The translations under genes and the position numbers were made by a program. DNA of 64,000 bases. Origin: Diadema setosum. Its lineage: Eukaryota; Echinodermata; Echinoidea; Diadematoida; Diadematidae. The notes below the pieces were generated by a model, which saw only the letters and a list, made by a program, of their open reading frames with translations, was not told where the DNA came from and did not search any database. This document shows positions 14,301 to 24,475 of this stretch, in pieces; position 1 is the stretch's first letter; every line of letters starts with the position of its first letter. The stretch lies in contig CM067072.1 in the NCBI GenBank assembly GCA_033980235.1, forward strand, positions 29,796,059 through 29,860,058. Reading direction: 5' to 3'.

Positions 14301-15276
14301 CTGTGCAAGTTCATTATTTATGTTTGAACAGGATTTAAATGAATACCATAAATCGTTACGCAAAGTGACATTAAAGCATTATGTCGCTCTGAAAGTGAGT
14401 GAAGTGCCCCAACCAGCTGAGAAAATAGAAAGGTCAGTCGGACCAATGTGCCCGGGCCATGAGCTAACTTCGAACTGGCTTTCTGCACACCATTTGAGAC
14501 ATAAGCTCAGCTGCAAGCTGAAGGCCAGGTCAGGTGAGAGCAAGAAATGTGAGACTAGAGCTCCAGAACTACAACTAGAGCCCAGGTTCTAGACTCAGTC
14601 TTGTGAGGTTTCATATTCGAACATAAGAAAAAATACAAACAAAAACTTCAAAAATTATGCCTACAATTGCTTGTTCATATAATCTCTATTAGTATCATTA
14701 ATTATCTACGCATAATATTTCAAACACCACAAATCTGGAGTTTACATGCTAGAATCTAGTGCATCGCCAAGTTTTGATATCATAAAATCATAAACTGTGA
14801 ATGATGATAATGATGTGAGCCCAGCCAGACCAGCCCAGCAAGCCAGCGTGCCTCAGACAACAACTGAATATCAATATCGACAATGGATATTTTCCCTCCA
14901 TACAAGTGCAACATGAATTTGGTTGCAAGAAGTTCAATTCTACGCGCGGTTAACCCTGTTGAGCGTGAGGTCTAATCAGGAATGCATAACCCACTTCTAT
15001 CTAGACAGGATAAACGTCGTCTGTAGTGCACTCACGCAGTGCAGAGAACGTGCAGTACGTTAGATCTATGCACTGTACCCTGCCGTGTGCGGCATACGGC
15101 TGGCATAATGCGACAGCAGCGGACTTCCAATAAACGTGGAGCCAGAGCTTCGGGGGCTGCACTAACTTACCGATCAGACCTCCCACGAGAAAACACACGA
15201 TTTGCATCACCAACAGAACAGCTACGAGGCCGAGAAGTTTCCTGTTGCTCAGGTTTTCGATTACGACGCCAGCCAT
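1..15276 (-). CDS. wls: Wntless (Wnt cargo receptor), 5' part, four exons
   Basis: The coding sequence is the join of complement 15276..15171, 8331..8065, 851..721 and 75..1, in frame, and it continues beyond the window. The protein begins MAGVVIENLSNRKLLG and has a hydrophobic first membrane segment at residues about 13-35 ending FLVGGLIAP. A lumenal domain follows with KCVD (C50), PFVPHGPNAC (C69), DWIVFSIQMP, FQYMLGVMSLDI, TCSF (C162), YNYDCEPIPLFELGTVHHK (C179). This aligns nearly gap-free with remembered vertebrate WLS (MAGAIIEN, FLVGGLIAPGPT, KCVD, FVPWGPNHC, NDIVFSV, YYECDVLPFMEIGSVAHK). Wntless is a multipass protein that binds lipidated Wnt in the secretory pathway and carries it to the plasma membrane. 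The later membrane helices lie outside the window. N155-E-T is a lumenal N-glycosylation sequon. Exon 2 is markedly GC-rich at third codon positions compared with the AT-rich introns around it. Confidence 0.95.
76..720 (-). other. wls intron 3
   Basis: Intron of about 645 bp with donor GTAGGG. It is AT-rich. It holds a short hairpin repeat (436-513), a T-run and a C-run (687-694). No other gene signal was seen. Confidence 0.85.
436..513. repeat. Short hairpin repeat, copy A
   Basis: It begins TATGTCAGAAAAATCACAC and contains CTCTGAATACTCAATTCTGA and TTGGCTG, then GACTTATGTTTGATTGCA, which is roughly the inverse of its start. A closely similar copy lies at 9901-9997. This is a small foldback repeat family present in wls introns 3 and 1. 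Confidence 0.7.
721..851 (-). CDS. wls: wls exon 3
   Basis: The exon is 131 nt. The acceptor is a good pyrimidine tract ending ATCCAG, and the donor is GTAGGG. It encodes residues 125-168, GENPELTLVILMSYNNND.. EWHSLYKVNETRKMTCSFNHEM, matching the family stretch with EW..., KLKCTF. N155-E-T is a potential lumenal N-glycosylation site and C162 is the conserved cysteine. It ends in phase 0. Confidence 0.92.
1180..1935. mobile_element. Non-autonomous DNA transposon with 30-bp TIRs
   Basis: The left end TGACCCGCTACAACAAAAAG is matched in inverse by the right end ending TTGTTGTAGCGGGTCA. The match extends through GATCCTAAAGTCG-like sequence for about 30 bp. A perfect 6-bp direct repeat CATTTG flanks it (1174-1179 and 1936-1941). 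Its 756 bp carry no long frame, so it needs a transposase from elsewhere. The superfamily is not assigned. Confidence 0.8.
2268..2346. repeat. (GT)n microsatellite
   Basis: GT-rich run with GTGC/GTAC interruptions in wls intron 2, followed by a GA-rich stretch. Confidence 0.95.
2650..3110. repeat. Probable transposon-derived segment with nested inverted repeats
   Basis: It contains several internal inverted pairs: GGGACAACTCG with CGAGTTGTCCC, ACTCGGTCTC with GAGACCGAGT, AAAGACGCTT with AAGCGTCTTT, and GACAGCGC with GCGCTGTC. It also shares the word CTGGTCGCAGTTA with the element at 3269-4781. No clean ends or target duplication were found. Confidence 0.35.
3269..4781. mobile_element. 1.5-kb palindromic TA-flanked element (Tc1/mariner-type MITE)
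   Basis: The ends CCGTATGTC and GACATACTG are flanked by TA dinucleotides (3267-3268, 4782-4783). Each arm is about 740 bp. Long matched pieces include the TTTTGGTACCTCAAAAGTTT block (about 3542 against 4540), the GTGCTCTCATGTCTTAGTAA block (about 3648 against 4440) and the CTTACCAATTAAGTTGAAGT block (about 3827 against 4195). Arms meet near 4000-4020. Tandem copies of a CTGCTGGTCGCAG word lie in both arms. No transposase frame is present. The mariner-like assignment rests on TA flanks and end sequence only. Confidence 0.75.
5100..5530 (+). other. Exon-like GC-richer stretch inside wls intron 2
   Basis: This segment is richer in GC than the intron around it. One plus-strand frame stays open for about 100 codons (5202-5507: ...SNHQFGNIVSRSIRDTIS..., ending LSNFP). 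A CACAG|GTAGAC donor-like word follows at 5530. I recognise no protein family and there is no clear start codon. It could be a repeat, a pseudogene piece or a small nested transcript. Confidence 0.2.
6019..6576. mobile_element. TTAA-flanked long-TIR (foldback) MITE
   Basis: The element starts AGGGAACGTAAACCCAA and ends in its inverse, with TTAA on each side (6015-6018 and 6577-6580). Arms of about 205 bp pair almost perfectly, including GGATGAGGAGACTACTAGAG and its inverse, around a central loop of about 150 bp. TTAA duplication is the piggyBac signature, but the AGGGA end is not the classical piggyBac end, so the superfamily is tentative. The frames inside are palindrome artefacts. Confidence 0.8.
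7408..7840. mobile_element. 0.43-kb TIR element, copy 1
   Basis: It begins CCAGTTCGTAATTCCACTTT and ends AATTACAAACTGG, inverted partners. Inside are GCGCATGAGCAGAAAAAGGT, CTTGCCAGCACATCCACCTG and GAGTGAAGTGCC, all repeated in the copy at 14049-14478 in the same orientation. It is non-coding. Confidence 0.75.
8065..8331 (-). CDS. wls: wls exon 2
   Basis: The exon is 267 nt, phase 1 to phase 1. The acceptor is AAACAG and the donor is GTGAGT. It encodes residues 36-124 plus one base: ..PTSAHTHLATKCVDPS.., PFVPHGPNACSKVSTFDEA, DWIVFSIQMP and MLGVMSLDIVYDQNNAMG. This is the first half of the lumenal domain, and conserved Cys50 and Cys69 lie here. The antisense reading frame across it is open for 124 codons but is only a shadow of the GC-rich exon. 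Confidence 0.94.
9348..9526. mobile_element. hAT-like MITE (CAGGGCTGCCAAC ends)
   Basis: It starts CAGGGCTGCCAAC and ends GTTGGCAGCCCTG. Subterminal AGTCTCACGC and GCGAGACTCCC-like words are also inverted. The direct repeat CAGATACAG is found at 9342-9350 and 9527-9535, close to the 8-bp duplication of hAT elements but overlapping the left end by three bases. Elements with this end are very common in marine deuterostome genomes (recalled, not searched). Confidence 0.8.
9901..9997. repeat. Short hairpin repeat, copy B
   Basis: TATGTCAGAAAATCAAACAT near the left pairs with TATTTGATTTTCTGACTTAT on the right. The middle CTCTGAATAATCAATTCTGA matches copy A at 436-513. Confidence 0.75.
10767..10961. 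mobile_element. 195-bp TA-flanked MITE
   Basis: It starts CTGTACAAGCTGAAATTTTC and ends in the inverse (GAAAATTTCAGCTCGTACAG), with TA on both sides. The interior repeats CCGCGAAAATAACAAC and CCGCGAAATTAACAAC words. This fits a Tc1/mariner-mobilised MITE. Confidence 0.85.
11507..11553. repeat. C14-A8 composite run followed by (AAAT)n
   Basis: A C homopolymer passes directly into an A homopolymer and then into AAAT tandem copies. It is one of several C-then-A runs in the window. Confidence 0.9.
14049..14478. mobile_element. 0.43-kb TIR element, copy 2
   Basis: It begins CCAGTTCACAGTTCCACTTT and ends CGAACTGG. It is diverged from the copy at 7408-7840 but collinear with it over its whole length. 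TATAAG precedes the left end here and, inverted, follows the right end of copy 1, so the true TIR may extend outward by a few bases. Confidence 0.75.
15171..15276 (-). CDS. wls: wls exon 1 (coding part)
   Basis: This exon encodes residues 1-35 plus the first base of codon 36. The start ATG (15276-15274) has A at -3 and G at +4, a strong eukaryotic start context, and it yields MAG as in vertebrate WLS. No upstream in-frame ATG was seen. The exon ends ATC-G followed by donor GTAAGT. The split codon G|CG makes Ala36, giving GGLIAP as in the family. Residues 13-35 form the signal-anchor/first membrane helix. Confidence 0.94.
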
Positions 15277-15540
15277 GATGGTTACACAAGTGTCTTCCTC
15301 ATAGATAATAACAAAATGGAGTGATGACACAGTTCCGACCAACACAAATGTAACTTCAGGAATTTCAGAAATATTCGGTCCGCTGTGTGTATGCGGTCGC
15401 TGACTTCCGATACGGCCTTTGTTATTTCGAGTTTTCCAAGAATTGATGAAGCTGGGAGGATTATGCCCTCTACGTTCATAGGCAACGCAAGGTGATCGGA
15501 TAACGCGTATGTGCCTTTCATGGGCTAGTTAATGTCAAAA
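15277..15540 (-). promoter_or_regulatory. wls 5' UTR / proximal promoter region with uORF
   Basis: The sequence directly upstream of the wls ATG is richer in CpG than its surroundings. An ATG at 15521 opens a 79-codon frame (MKGTYALSDHLALPMNVEGI...) that ends with TAA at 15284-15282, 5 nt before the wls start. A GTTGCCTA word near 15475-15485 (minus strand) resembles an RFX half-site. The transcription start is not visible, so whether the uORF is transcribed is unknown. Confidence 0.45.
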
Positions 15541-18240
15541 TTGATTTTGACAACTGGGGAAGAGTTTATTAAACGAAGAGAATTCAGGGGATTTGGTAGA
15601 ATGGCAAGTAGACCAGAAAAGTTGTAGAGTTTATAAAGTCTTTTACATTGCTTTGCATTAAATAGTGATACTGAAGGGGTCGCGGAAGGTAGGGGGATAT
15701 GCAGCGGAACCATTTGAAAACCTAGGATTTTGTGTTTGGATGAGAATGTTATTCTTCAAAAAAAAAAAAAGTGAATGTTAGTCTCCATGCAAGTCTCCCG
15801 TTTACCCAACATGCATATTTTTGTTATCTTTTTTCAAACCCATTTCCTGCGGAATAACTGAATTCTTTCGGAGGAAACGGATAGACAAAAAAAAAAAGAG
15901 AAACGATTTTGTTCCTAACAGATTCGATGCATAATATTGTTTAAAAGAATAATTATTAATTGACTCTACAATAATGTTTCATTGAAACAAATCAGAGATT
16001 CTTGATAAGTACTTCTGCGAAAATTTAGAGAAACAAGAGTAAACTGCTCACAAGTATACGTATAATGAAGATCTTAAAGGAATAATCAGTAAGTACTCAC
16101 TATACTTAATACCAAACCATATCTTTAAGTTCTCCCCATAACACCACTCTAATAAGTTTAAAATGATATTCAGTGTTACTGTTCTCACATCGAATGATAA
16201 TAATGTTTAACTTGATGATAGATTGATGGGCAGTGTGATAGAAAATTCCTGAAAGAAAAAGTGATTGATTGTTGAAAAAGCACAAGTGCATTCGTCTTTC
16301 TGTCCAAACCCTCTCCAATCAAAGACACCTCTATCAAACGATATCATTAGGAAATGTTTAAGGAAATGTTTAAAGGAAGCATTCCTCGGTAAGTCCATTA
16401 AAGAAAGTATCTCTTCACTAACTGTACTGTCGAGTTAAGGGGGAGATGTATTACACTTCCCTTTCAGAACGGGACTCTTTATTGTTATGCATTCATCTCA
16501 CCCCCATCCCCCCCCCCCCCCCAAAAAAAGGAAACTTGAAACTAAAAAGGCTTGAAATTTCAAAGTATTGTAAATACTTAACGTGACAAGGGAATAAATC
16601 CGCATTTCATTCATCAACCAAATTGGATTATGGTGACTAAGAGAAAATCAAAAAAAAAAAAATGCGCACTTCTTCAAAGTAACCGTTAAGCATTAAAAAA
16701 AAAAACAGTATTGACTGAAGACCGTTCGGAAAAGACGTAATTTTCAAAGGTCCACACAGCTTTCATCTTCTCCAATGGATTCTGTTTTACGGCCCTCTAT
16801 ACTTTAATGCACGGATCAGGCTCCCTATCTTGTTCTTTTTTTAATGAAAAGCATATTGAAGTTATGCAGCAAAGTATGCCATGATTGTATAATTTCTTAT
16901 TATTTTCTCCCCAAAGAATTAGCTGGCTTCTACACTTGTTATTCTAAAAGCGTGGAAGCCAGACACGAGGGGAACTTATAGAAAACGGATATATAAGAAA
17001 TATGAACAAGAAGACCCATGCAATCCTCAGTAACACCATTGTATGAAAAGAAGAAGAAACTTAACTGAGTTAAACAAAGAAGAGTTAATGACAAGAGTTT
17101 ATGTGGGAAAGTTAATCAAGAAAAGAAAGAGTAATCGAGTACAGAATTCTAAGATCAAACGGTAAACTCAGTTCAGACATGTCCACAAATGTGTTCAAAA
17201 CAAACAAACTTGTCAACAACAGCAACAAATTAATAAAAACATTGCTTACTTTGAAACCGTCTTATAACTCGTCCAAGAGCTGCCATTATTATATTCAATA
17301 TAGTCATTTGTACGAATAATTGCCTTTGTAAAGTATACCGAAAAAAATGACAAACCGTATATAGCACGACATAAAAACACAAAACTGCTTTGAAAGGAGT
17401 GCTATGAGAAATGTCAAGAATAATGCCCTTGTATTAGCTTTTTTTTTAATCAGTTCAAAGGAGGCTCATCTTTGATCAAGATTTTATAGTTAATTTACAA
17501 CGGAACATTTTTTGACGTTACTTGTTTCATTGTGCACAAATTACACACACAAAAACGAAGCAGAACGCTGTATACGATGCCAGCGAGGTCAATGCACATC
17601 GCAGTAGATACAAAAATGTGATCGAAAGAAAAACAGTTTCACTCACTTGTCAAACATGAATGTTCTTCGCTGACATGGATGTGCTCTCGAAGTTCTCACA
17701 GCTACGTTCGAATTTGTGCCAACTGATTATCGATAATTACCTTTCGACAGCGTTTACTCCCAGCACTGGCTGCAAGACTTCCCAGACCTCTTCCTCTCAG
17801 GTGGTGAAAGGAGATTGCCGCCCTCTTGTGTTCAAACAGAGCCTTCACTGTCCGTTGGAAGCAGTATGGCCTGCATCATTTGACCTCATACAAATTACTC
17901 AACTGCACGAACTTACGTTTTATATACAAAACTTTTTTTAAAGATCAGAGAAATGTAATTAAATCAAATTACATTAATGTTTCTACCAAGAGTAGTAACA
18001 TGTCATTACAACGCACGGCGCACATATACACACACTCATTACGAAAAAAAAAAAATGCCAACGTATTTTTTAAATCTCTCCCGACGAAAGATTTTCAGTG
18101 GATGGATGTTACAGCACCTTGTCAGTATATCATATAATATAATGCACACCATTCTTGGTTCGACCAGTCAAAAGTAGGATATAAAACCATAGATATCCGT
18201 GTCATGCAAATGAGCTCAATCAATACATGGGTTCAACTTT
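15541..18240. other. Intergenic, no gene recognised
   Basis: AT-rich upstream flank of wls. It holds a C16A7 run near 16508-16527 and many short A or T runs. No coding frame of recognisable composition, no TIR element and no clear promoter was seen. Confidence 0.6.
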
Positions 18241-18275
18241 GCTTTGTTTTATGGATGGGGGGGGGGGGGGGGGTT
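18241..18275. repeat. G homopolymer
   Basis: An uninterrupted G run of about 17 (18257-18273), prone to G-quadruplex formation and to sequencing length error. Confidence 0.9.
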
Positions 18276-18736
18276 CCTTACATCTCATTCTTATCTCTAT
18301 TGATTAAAATTTTACACAAGATTCTCAATCCCCTGTCAGACGTATACGTGTACGTCAGAGCATGGTAGGTTTGGATTTACACACAGCAATGTTAACTTCA
18401 CAACAAAATCAACGCTACTCTAGATATACAGAATTTGTAAAGGAAAAACCTAATGGTACTAAGAGATGAAATTATTTTTTTTTCAATACTGAACATTACT
18501 TTTGTCATTATTATGACCATTATCATGATTATGATTGTCATTGTTATCATCATGTGAAAACGTGTGAATAACAAAGATAATAATTATTGATAATGTGTTT
18601 GGATTCGTAAAACATTATTGAGACACCCCACTGTTCTCTACCATTATTATTATGTTTCTCTTGGCACCAGCTATTTACGCGCGGTACTTATAACTCCTGC
18701 GGTCATGTTTGTTGTTGTTGTTGTTGTTTTTTTTTG

Positions 18737-18742
18737 TGTGTG

Positions 18743-18777
<35 letters not shown>

Positions 18778-18800
18778 TGTGTGTGTGTGTGTGTGTGTGT
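18737..18800. repeat. (GT)n microsatellite
   Basis: GT dinucleotide run, preceded by (TTG)n at 18709-18727. Confidence 0.95.
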
Positions 18801-21800
18801 ACTTGTGCGTGATTTATGGAGATATTTCTCATAATACAAAGACATGAAATGGAAATACTTTTAAGGTAGATTTTTTCATTCATGAGTAAAACTATCTTAA
18901 AAACGCAATGGCAAGACTTTATTTGCAGTAGTATTTAAAGGAGACCTGTAGATGGCCCAATGGTAAGAAACGAGATTTTTATTTCCTTTGCCTATAATTG
19001 GAAGTTCCTGTTGTAGCAAGTCGTTTGATAAAACAACCGACTCGGCAGCCAATTTACAAGAAAAGAGTCTTTGTAAACCCGAAAAATGTTGTAGATGTAC
19101 TCCTAGAGACTTTCAGCTCTATCTTACTAGCTGATGGTCGTCAATTCTTGGCAGCAAACAAAGATAAAATCTGTGAGCCATAAAGACATGCGTTGTTGGG
19201 CAAAATGATAATGTAGCTGACCATGATGGTCCTGATAGTGATTAGCCGTTTTTGTTTTTTGTTTTTGTTTTTTCGTAACCATTGGAAATCTGTCGTTCGC
19301 TCACTGGCAAAATTCGTGCATGGCGCCATCTATCGCATTTCATTAGACAGTGTACTCTCTCGATGTTAATACTGGGAGCGTAGGGCTGCAAATGCCGACG
19401 TTCCGCATCATCTTTTAGTTTCAGATAGAAATAGGTGACAGGACAAAAAGCCATACATAATCATTACAAATATCGATGCTATTATAGCATTGTAAGTCGT
19501 ATTGTCACCAAAAAAAAAAAAATACATGACAATGATGATTAAAATGATATGAGCTAATTTCCCAGGATAGCTAGTTGTTCAGCTCTGCTCTCTCAAAGGT
19601 CGCTGCAGATTGATATGACCCGACATTGTCAGTTTATCCCAAACACCTTGGTTTAGAGGGACACGGTGGCAAAATTCGAACAAAAGTCAAATTGGCTTTA
19701 TTTAATTTGCATATCCCATTGTGGCTGGGGCTGATATCACTGTTTTAATAAGGAAGCAGTTTAAATTTTGAAGTCATTTCTAATTTCATGTCTCATGTGA
19801 AACTTATTGGCCTACCAATTTGGTTTTACTGTACATATCAAAATCGATATAAACATAGAGTGCATCGAATTCAACCCCTCATGACAATATCAATCAAAAG
19901 AACAAACTCAAATTCGCATTTTCAAGGAAATGTAACTCCAGTGGGGAAAATTGGTATTTGAAATTTACCTCAAGAGATATTATCCAGATTTCTCTAAACG
20001 GTTGCATGTGCAGGAAAGTATTTTTGTGTTTTTGTTTTTGTTTCGTGATCGAAACCTATGGTAAGTCTTTTAACTTAGCAAAGATGTCTCTCCACATGTT
20101 TTGGAATAAGACAATGAGTTATTTATTGTTGTTATTTAGCCTGTTGGTTTTCAGGATGTTTAACTCCTCGTCTCCAAGATATGTCAACCCATTATGCGCC
20201 TATACGCCTATAAACAATAAAGGATTGCTTGTCAATACCCCTTAAATAGTGGTTTAATAACACTTAACTTCCCAAAATATTGTTACAGGGCAAAATGCCT
20301 TGAAGATTCAGAGGGATTTGTAGATACGCCCTGCTCTAAATCTATAGGAGACTTCCAGATTATTTTTCAGACTTTTGCATCTTAACATCCATAAATTGAT
20401 TATACTTGGTACAGAGTTTCAGAATTCATAGTGACTGGGATAAGAAATAAGAATGTTTTTAGAATTCATAACAAATCACATTGAACAAGGGTGATAACAT
20501 AGAGCAGCTTTACATAAGAATGCCTGATTAGGTGCGCAAAGAAGCAGAATATAAGAAGAAAGCATGCATGAATGCTACACGGGTGTAGTTGTCAAACACG
20601 TGGTATTGTACTAATGGAATTACACTGCTATATTATTGGAACATTATATGTCATCATCCTTGTTCATAAGTGTATAATGTTTTGTATTTGTCAAGGCATT
20701 AGTTTCTCTGCTCAAGGACGACAATAAATTTCACAAATCTCTAATTCATAAATATATGATGTTATTTATTAATTTATAATCTAAAAATTAATTGATTTAT
20801 AAAATACATGATGGGAAATTATATATTAATCATATGGAATGTCTCTTTGAAGTAAAAAGTGACATTGTGTAGCCTTTATTGCTCTGGTAGGTAATCCACT
20901 TTGTTGAATGCACACCCATTGACGTGCTCTGTCGATACTTTTTGCCATGCTCGTGAAAAGTGGTCCGTGATTTGCACAATGTAATGATTTTTGAAGTTGG
21001 TGTAAATCTAGTCATAGTCACAAGTGCTTTTTCCCCGAATCATTGTCAATATCACCTTGTATATTCTGTCATGTCAAAGTTGTGGTTTGTTAGTCTCTCT
21101 TCAGACCTTACGAGAGTTTTATCCCGATAGTACCAACGTGTCCCTACGCTCTGCCACCTGCTGTTCGTTGTAACGAGTTCTCGGCGCTCTTCAAATACGA
21201 ACTGAATGAAGACTAGCTGTCGACTCCAGTTTTTGAATGGATATAAAGAAAACTGAGGAAACGAGAGTTCAAGGTACGACCAACCGCTGGCTTCTTGCCG
21301 CAATATCGGAATCAGACTACTTGAAGACTTAATTGACACTTGTCAACTGACGAAAGCACACATTCCTGAAAAGAGTACGGAGGTAAACGTATTAGGGAAC
21401 AATAGATTGAATGGAAACTAGCTCATTGTAGATACGTGACGCTTTCATGTTTGTGTTTGAGCACAGTAAAACCGCGAGCGTTTCTATATGGCTTGAGTGT
21501 GGAAACTTTTTATTCTTTTTTTTTAAAGGAAGGGGGTACAGGCGTGGTATCCTTCGTTAGGCACGCACTTGTTGCATTCTTTATCAGGCCTTACGTTTAG
21601 TGTATTCATATCAAGGATATTATCTTTATCTGACTTTGTTAAAGATGGAACATGCGACTTTTTTTTCAATTATTCACGCAGGTGGCATGTTTTTACAATA
21701 CATTGTACTTGATTGATACTTAACAATTCTGTTTTAATGCTTCCTGAGATGAAACACATGATTCTTTAAGTTTTCGTATTGTCAAAATTCATGTTAATTG

Positions 21801-23990
21801 AGGAGTTAGACTAATCTCAATTAGTCGTAGACATTAACTTATGCATAATCACTTAAGGAACCCAACAGCAGAGGAAATTTTTAGGTACATAACATTATTG
21901 GAATTGGATATGTAACGTTAACGGTCTGATAGGGAGGACAGAATTCGTTGAAATTAACTTCGTTGTTAAGGTATATGTTCTTGTATAATATTAACTGTGT
22001 TAATAGACAACTTATCTGTAGCGATAGTGTAGGAACTGGCGCTAACAACTGGAGAATAAAATCACGAACCACGCGGCGATGATTTTATTAAAAATCGTCG
22101 TATCGTATTACTTGATGTATATGGTGTGACAGTTGCCAAGTAAAGTCACGGGTAAAACGTTAGGTCGATTCTTTACAGTTCCTATACTCTGTCAACATGG
22201 TTCTGAATTACAGATTTATCTTGAAAAGTTGTGATTTTATACAAGAATATATCAATATACCTATCAAACTGTACGATAATTCCATGAGGCAGGTACTATC
22301 GAAAAATATCGGACTCAATATCATGGTCTGCCGGTGTCACACGACAGCATAAAGCTGAAATCTTTCACACGTTTTCCTTGACATCAAATTATCGTGGTGA
22401 AAGACTGCAACCCTAAAACAGATATCTTACCGATATAATCTCGTTTAGCCCGTGTTGTAAGTGGAAATAAGGGTCATCGCCCCATCTTTAAATAGCGGAC
22501 CACTTCGTTCAAAGTTTAAAACTTGGTTCTGGTTATTCATTTTTAATCCATTTAGTGCGACCACGTTTGGCTAAGCAGCCAGGGTTGTGTGACAACTTTT
22601 GAAATTCTCGGCCAAGCTCTCAAGTCTTAAGTCAACTCGGGGATGAAAGGAAAAGAGAAGAATAAAATAGACGGTTTCTTATGTGTCCATCTACTCCACA
22701 AGGCTTTGTCGACTTTGTCCAAACACGGTGAGGGAGCCCATCTATTGATGAGGCCAAGTTGGACGCCATTGGATTCGAGAAGAGCAATCAGTGTCCACAA
22801 ATTGACACAGTTGAGTTGGGTTTCTATGTAACCAATGACCGCTAAATCAATTCAACACCGTTCAAAAAAAAATCTTCGTGGAGATATAAAGACGTTGAAG
22901 ATAGAAAAAAAAAACTTGGTGAGACGGGTTGCATCAAGCTGAAGAAAGGTAAAGGGAAATTGATTTTTAACTGCCATGTTGAAGAAGTGAGAGAAAGAGG
23001 GAAAATGTACTGACGACAGAGAATTTAAGTGCTTAGGAACACATCAAGTCAAGCGCATGTGACAGATAACCTTGAACATGTTCAATAGGATAACGTTTAG
23101 TGGATACTTTCTCTGGCGTGAAACAAAATATGACACAAATTTTAAATTGCGTTTTTAAAATACAAATTGCTGTTGATTGTATTCCTTTTTTATCATAGAA
23201 AGTCAAATCCTGACATTATTGCTAATTGTTTGGCGTGTTTTTTATTTCTTCAAACACACGTCAAGTGATTAATACTCTTACTTCCAGTATGATGAACTTT
23301 TTTTCCAATCAAGAGTAACAAATTCATCATAACAAAATGATCGATTGAGTATTGAAAAACGTACTTATTGAATATATAGCTTTCATTCATTCATTCATGC
23401 TTGTTTTTATTTTCACTTCCAATCAATATACATATAGGTAATTCGAGCATGTCTGATAATTATGTTACGATCCTTCAGACAAGCTCCTTGAGATTGGTAA
23501 TAGTTTGTGCGCTCATGTGTGTTTGCGCGTGTGTATTTGGCAACGTGTTTGGGTGGTTTTCATTGAACTATTATTGAGTCTCGTCCTATGCTAAATCTTA
23601 AAGATGATTACTCGCAATATAAAAAGTACTGAAGCAGTATATTGATAAGGCTTCTCCACGTCACGTCCCGTATTCCACAGGCTGTGATGTACGCCAAATC
23701 TTTAGACATCAACAATGAGAAGTCGATATAGTGTCCTTCCTTTCATCATTACACTTTTTTTAATGAAGTCATGATATATCTTAATAGCAGTCTCCATTAC
23801 TACTGTATACCATTTTGTTTCAATAGTATTTTTTTTTTTTTTACCTGGAACCAATACCATTTCAATTAATTCAACAGGAGAAGCATGCGGTGTTGCAGAC
23901 TCGATGCAACTGATGAAACGATTCTAGTGTGCAGATCACCCATAATATAGTTACTTTTTTCGATTATTTGTACAATGTATTAAGAAATGG
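18801..23990. other. Intergenic, no gene recognised
   Basis: AT-rich sequence with scattered short open frames of unlike composition and no family match. A stretch at 22640-22860 looks codon-like in two frames (one contains LLHKALSTLSKHGEGAHLLM) but has no splice or start signals I trust. Confidence 0.5.
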
Positions 23991-24475
23991 GGATACCTGA
24001 TATTTCCTCTCTATAATCTCTCATTGTCCTCATACTTTTTCCTTCTTCTCCACTTCCTCTTCCTTCTCCTCTTTCTTCTTTTTCTCCTTCTTTATTGTCG
24101 GCTCCATCTTTTAATCTTTCTCCTCTTCTTCGCTTTCACTTTTCTCTGTCTTCTTCTACTTGTCTTTAATCTTACTACGTCCCCTTATCCTTCGTAAACA
24201 GCTCAATTATTATTCTTGGACTTCCGTTCTTACTTTGTTCGTAATTGTTTCTTTTCTTCTATATCTTCCATTCAAATTCTTCTTCAATATGTTTCTCCCT
24301 TTTCTATCCTCCTTCGTCTTTTTTTTTTTTCTTCGTGCATTTCTTCTTCCTCTCCTTCATCTTCTTCTTTTGCTATCTCTCTTTCCTCATCTCCGTCTGC
24401 TTTCTCTTCATTCTCCTTCCATCTCTCACTTTCTCTACCAGTAACTTGTCTTTTTATCTCTTGCCTTTCACCCAT
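23991..24475. repeat. Polypyrimidine tract (CTT/TCC-rich)
   Basis: Nearly 480 bp dominated by C and T on the plus strand. It keeps several overlapping frames open artificially (Ser/Phe/Leu-rich in +, Glu/Lys-rich in -). It is not coding. Confidence 0.85.

Larger units (their letters stand above)
8332..15170 (-). other. wls intron 1
   Basis: Intron of about 6.8 kb, GTAAGT to AAACAG. It contains MITEs at 9348-9526, 9901-9997, 10767-10961 and 14049-14478. Outside these the sequence is AT-rich with homopolymers (C14A8 near 11512) and AAAT or AAAC short tandem repeats (11530-11553, 12411-12432). No additional exon was recognised. Confidence 0.85.

Noticed and set aside
22640..22860. Possible coding exon or retrocopy
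   Set aside because: Codon-like in two frames, but the frames disagree, no family is recognised and no convincing splice sites flank it. A protein search would decide.
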